Part shown: one piece after another, positions 61,260 through 64,000 of the stretch | Layout of the letters: each line of letters starts with the position of its first letter | Numbering within the stretch: the first letter of the stretch is position 1 | Source: Nitrosomonas cryotolerans ATCC 49181 | Lineage (GTDB): Bacteria; Pseudomonadota; Gammaproteobacteria; Burkholderiales; Nitrosomonadaceae | Assembly (NCBI RefSeq): GCF_900143275.1 | Contig: NZ_FSRO01000001.1 | Location: forward strand, 682,001-746,000 | DNA: 64,000 nt | Direction of reading: 5' to 3' | Position numbers and translations under genes: made by a program | Notes under the pieces: generated by a model | The model's input: the letters and a program-made list of their open reading frames with translations, nothing else | Database searches by the model: none | What the model was told of the DNA's origin: nothing

Positions 61260-62840
61260 CTATTCGTTGTAAAGAGGATATTGACGACAATTTTCAATTT
61301 CCTGGCTGATGACTGTTTCGTCCCAGTCCAGGATATCGGTAAGCTTGGCGGTGATCTGACGTAAATGATCTTCAGTCAGCTGCGTTAGAATCATCAAAGG
61401 TAAACGGCGCCGCAGCAGATCATCCAGATGTACCACCATTTCATGGCGGGCACAATATTGAAGATCGGCTAAAATCAATGGTAACGATGGGATGATGCGT
61501 GCAGCCAACTCCGGTTTGCTTTCAATGCTGAGATAGATTTCTTTTACTCGCTTGCCATGACGACGTATCAGCCATTTTGTACTTTCTGCGTCAATATTTA
61601 ACTTAATTGCCTGTGCCTGCATGGCAGATAGCCATTCAGTGTAATTTTCTGCGGGTGCCCAGGGAAATGGTCGATTCTGAGTTGCACATGTCGTTTTGAT
61701 ACCCAATTGAGCACACACTGTGTCGACAATATGAGCTGCGTCTTGTCGTGCTGAGGTTATTTTCCCACCAATGGAATAATGTACGCCATTGTTCGTGGTT
61801 TTTAATTCCCAATCTCGACTGACAGCAGATGGCATGGATTGTGAACTTTGTTTTAACACACGCACACCGGCAAAGCTGCTAATGATATCTGTTTCTGTCC
61901 AGGCTGCTTTAAGGTAGCTATTGGCTGCGGCAAGTAGATAAGAAACATCTTCTGCTTCAATATTGATTTGTGCCGGATCACCCCGATAGTCTGTATCCGT
62001 GGTACCAAGTAGGGTGAAGCCATACCAGGGCATCATAAAGAACACTCTGCCATCGGATTTTGCTGTCAGTAGCAATGCCTCATCCTTGAGTACAGCAGGC
62101 ATGACCAGGTGTATTCCCTTGGCCAGACGACACCAGTCCTGACTTGTTGTGACCGTTGATATCCATTGACCAATGGTTTGGACAATCTGTTTGGCATGGA
62201 TTTTCTGTATAGTATTGCTTATCTGGTCCTGGATTTGTGCGCCATAGGCACGACCTTCTGCTTCCATTAATTCAATTACTTTACAGTAATTTACACAGAC
62301 CGCGCCGGCATCCATAGCGCCTGCAATCAATTCAAGCACTAAGCGGGCATCATCAGTTTGTGCATCGGTATAAACAAAACCACCTTTCAGCATGGATTCA
62401 TTCAGTATCGGAAAATGTGTAGCAAAATGGGGGGAATCGAAGTGACGATGGCGCATCGCAGGGGTACTTTCTGCCGCAAAAAAATCATATAGCATCAAAC
62501 CCAGTTTCAGTCGCAGCATACCAACACGACTATCGGCGTATACGGGAACCCCGAAGCGTAAGGGCCATACGCGGTGAGGCGCCATTTTTAGTAACATCTG
62601 GCGTTCAGCCAGTGATTTTTTGACTAGCTTAAAATCATAGGATTCCAGATAACGTAAGCCACCATGAATTAACTTGCTGGAAGCAGAAGAAGTTGTGCTG
62701 GCCCAGTCACCCTGTTCAACAATGGCCACTTTCAAGCCACGTAAGGCAGCATCATAAGCTGTCCAAGCGCCATAAATACCCCCACCGCAGACTAAGAGAT
62801 CAAATGGTTGATTCTGCAGTAATGGAAGGTGTCTTTTCAT
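61260..62840 (-). CDS. glpD: Aerobic glycerol-3-phosphate dehydrogenase
   Basis: FAD-dependent membrane-associated enzyme oxidising glycerol-3-phosphate to dihydroxyacetone phosphate and reducing quinone. The 526-residue product has the N-terminal FAD motif GGGIYGAWTAYDAALRGLKVAIVE, the GlpD signature SSKLIHGGLRYLESYDFKLV, and the conserved GTTDTDYRGDP and GGKITSAR. Its start overlaps the ugpQ end by four bases. The pair would process glycerophosphodiesters to central metabolism. Confidence 0.95.
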   Translation of the reverse strand: MKRHLPLLQNQPFDLLVCGGGIYGAWTAYDAALRGLKVAIVEQGDWASTTSSASSKLIHGGLRYLESYDFKLVKKSLAERQMLLKMAPHRVWPLRFGVPVYADSRVGMLRLKLGLMLYDFFAAESTPAMRHRHFDSPHFATHFPILNESMLKGGFVYTDAQTDDARLVLELIAGAMDAGAVCVNYCKVIELMEAEGRAYGAQIQDQISNTIQKIHAKQIVQTIGQWISTVTTSQDWCRLAKGIHLVMPAVLKDEALLLTAKSDGRVFFMMPWYGFTLLGTTDTDYRGDPAQINIEAEDVSYLLAAANSYLKAAWTETDIISSFAGVRVLKQSSQSMPSAVSRDWELKTTNNGVHYSIGGKITSARQDAAHIVDTVCAQLGIKTTCATQNRPFPWAPAENYTEWLSAMQAQAIKLNIDAESTKWLIRRHGKRVKEIYLSIESKPELAARIIPSLPLILADLQYCARHEMVVHLDDLLRRRLPLMILTQLTEDHLRQITAKLTDILDWDETVISQEIENCRQYPLYNE

Positions 62841-63580
62841 GTATCACGTATCTTTAATGCATGATGCGGTAAATCACTGATCAGGATATCCACGCCGAAT
62901 TTAAGTGCCTTGTTTATTTCTTCATCGCTGTTACAGGTATAAACAGCGATAGATTTACTCTGTTTACGCAATAAATCAACCATGGCATTATCTAGAGTTT
63001 CAATCGGCAAGCAGAATCCGTAGAGAAAAGGTTGATTGATCAGTACCTGCTGTACTTCAGTAACGGTTTGTTCAGCTTCAAGGTTATAAACTAAGGGAAA
63101 TCCGGGTCTGTAGCGCTGTGCATATATGAGGCTGGTGAGATTAAAAGAAGAAATAATGATGGGTTGATCACTGACCGACCCAATCATATTCATTGTTTGC
63201 CGGATTTTTATTTCATGTCGGGAAACGGCTTCCCATGGATTGTTTTTAATTTCGATGAGCAGGCGACAATGTTTGCGATAAGTGTCGAGAAATGACTGCA
63301 AACTCATGATGCCTGCATGGCTCGAATCTTGCATTAGGCCCAGGGATTTTAGCTGGTCATAATTAAAATCATCAATACGTTTCCCAGCAAGTCCAACCTT
63401 GTCAAGAAAGTGATCATGCCAGAGTACGGTAATCTCATCGCGGGTAAGTTGTACGTCTGTTTCTATTCCGTCCGCTGCATATTCCAGTGCTTTGTCAAAA
63501 GCAAGCCGCGTATTTTCCATTGCATCCTGGCTGGCACCGCGGTGAGCAAATATCAGGCAATCTGTAGTTTGTTTTGGCAT
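62837..63580 (-). CDS. ugpQ: Cytoplasmic glycerophosphodiester phosphodiesterase
   Basis: Hydrolyses glycerophosphodiesters from phospholipid turnover to glycerol-3-phosphate and an alcohol. The 247-residue TIM-barrel protein has the catalytic and metal-binding set FAHRGASQDAMENTRLAF, DGIETDVQLT and VLWHDHFLDK, and LLIEIKN. No signal peptide is seen, so it is UgpQ-like rather than periplasmic GlpQ. The product is the substrate of the overlapping glpD gene. ATG follows TGGAGAC. Confidence 0.93.
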   Translation of the reverse strand: MPKQTTDCLIFAHRGASQDAMENTRLAFDKALEYAADGIETDVQLTRDEITVLWHDHFLDKVGLAGKRIDDFNYDQLKSLGLMQDSSHAGIMSLQSFLDTYRKHCRLLIEIKNNPWEAVSRHEIKIRQTMNMIGSVSDQPIIISSFNLTSLIYAQRYRPGFPLVYNLEAEQTVTEVQQVLINQPFLYGFCLPIETLDNAMVDLLRKQSKSIAVYTCNSDEEINKALKFGVDILISDLPHHALKIRDT

Positions 63581-63819
63581 GTGTCTCCAGATTCAGGAAT
63601 GATTATATGGTTCGCTTTTTGTTCTGAGGCTTTCCCATAAGAATAGAGAGTATTGATCTGTTTATGTCATGAGCTATTCTAAATCTGTCTGGCTATATAA
63701 TAACGGATACTTGTCAGCATAGAGCAAATAAAAATATCAGCACATTGCATTCTTTGAGTCAGTCATAGTAACAGCACCCTGTAATGATATTCCGCCGGAT
63801 AGGTCATAAAAATAATCAG

Positions 63820-64000
63820 TTACTCAGTGATAGCGGCCTTGAGTAGTTCTATGATGGCCGGTTCTTTTGCGATATCCAATGCAGTTTTTCCACTTTTGCT
63901 TTCCAAGCCTGGGCGAGCACCTTTTGTCAACAATATTTTGACAGCATCAGCATGGCCATGCAAGGCAGCCCACATCAATGGTGTGACACCATCTTCATTT
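63820..64000 (-). CDS. Ankyrin-repeat protein, C-terminal part (cut by the window edge)
   Basis: The last 59 codons of a minus-strand gene run from the window edge to a TAA at 63820-63822. They read as ankyrin repeats: GVTPLMWAALHGHADAVKILLTKGA and SGKTALDIAKEPAIIELLKAA, with the usual TPLM/TALD turns. The start and most of the protein lie beyond the window. Function unknown. The gene ends 239 bp from the ugpQ start. Confidence 0.85.
   Translation of the reverse strand, partial: NEDGVTPLMWAALHGHADAVKILLTKGARPGLESKSGKTALDIAKEPAIIELLKAAITE

Overview
The window comes from the chromosome of an ammonia-oxidising betaproteobacterium, almost certainly a Nitrosomonas. The diagnostic evidence is a complete haoA-haoB-cycA-cycB cluster (octahaem hydroxylamine oxidoreductase, HaoB, cytochrome c554, cytochrome cM552). 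It sits among betaproteobacterial housekeeping operons in AT-rich DNA. The species cannot be fixed from sequence reading alone.

Layout. About 0.4-15 kb is the translation/transcription superoperon: tRNA-Tyr, tRNA-Gly, tRNA-Thr, tufB, tRNA-Trp, secE, nusG, rplK, rplA, rplJ, rplL, rpoB, rpoC. A strong sigma-70 promoter lies ahead of the first tRNA and a long hairpin lies between rplL and rpoB. 14.9-19.2 kb is the nitrification module, which oxidises hydroxylamine in the periplasm and passes electrons through c554 and cM552 towards quinone. 19.6-22.4 kb encodes a phosphate ABC transporter (PstC, PstA, PstB) with no adjacent pstS or phoU. 22.4-23.8 kb has no recognisable gene. 23.8-39.9 kb is tpiA, secG, tRNA-Leu and all 14 complex I genes, nuoA to nuoN; in an ammonia oxidiser complex I probably also runs in reverse to make NADH. 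40.1-48.4 kb carries a periplasmic sugar-dehydrogenase-like protein, htpG (with a candidate heat-shock promoter), ogt, xerD, an RlmL-type rRNA methyltransferase, a DUF423 membrane protein and xseA.

48.8-61.2 kb is a lipid/envelope region: an orphan ExbB/TolQ-type protein, then hopanoid genes (hpnA, an mlaA-like lipoprotein gene, squalene-hopene cyclase, hpnG), an MsbA-related exporter, a parvulin, and an AttE / fused AttF-AttG / AttH type ABC system. 61.3-63.6 kb is a glpD-ugpQ pair for glycerophosphodiester and glycerol-3-phosphate use. The right edge cuts an ankyrin-repeat gene.

The most interesting unexplained structure is a set of four short (60-111 bp) elements without coding capacity, in two sequence families. 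They have terminal inverted repeats with related outer ends (RAGACC-like followed by TGCA), and three of the four are flanked by perfect 5-bp direct repeats. They look like MITEs mobilised by a transposase encoded elsewhere in the genome. I saw no CRISPR array, complete insertion sequence, prophage or defence system.
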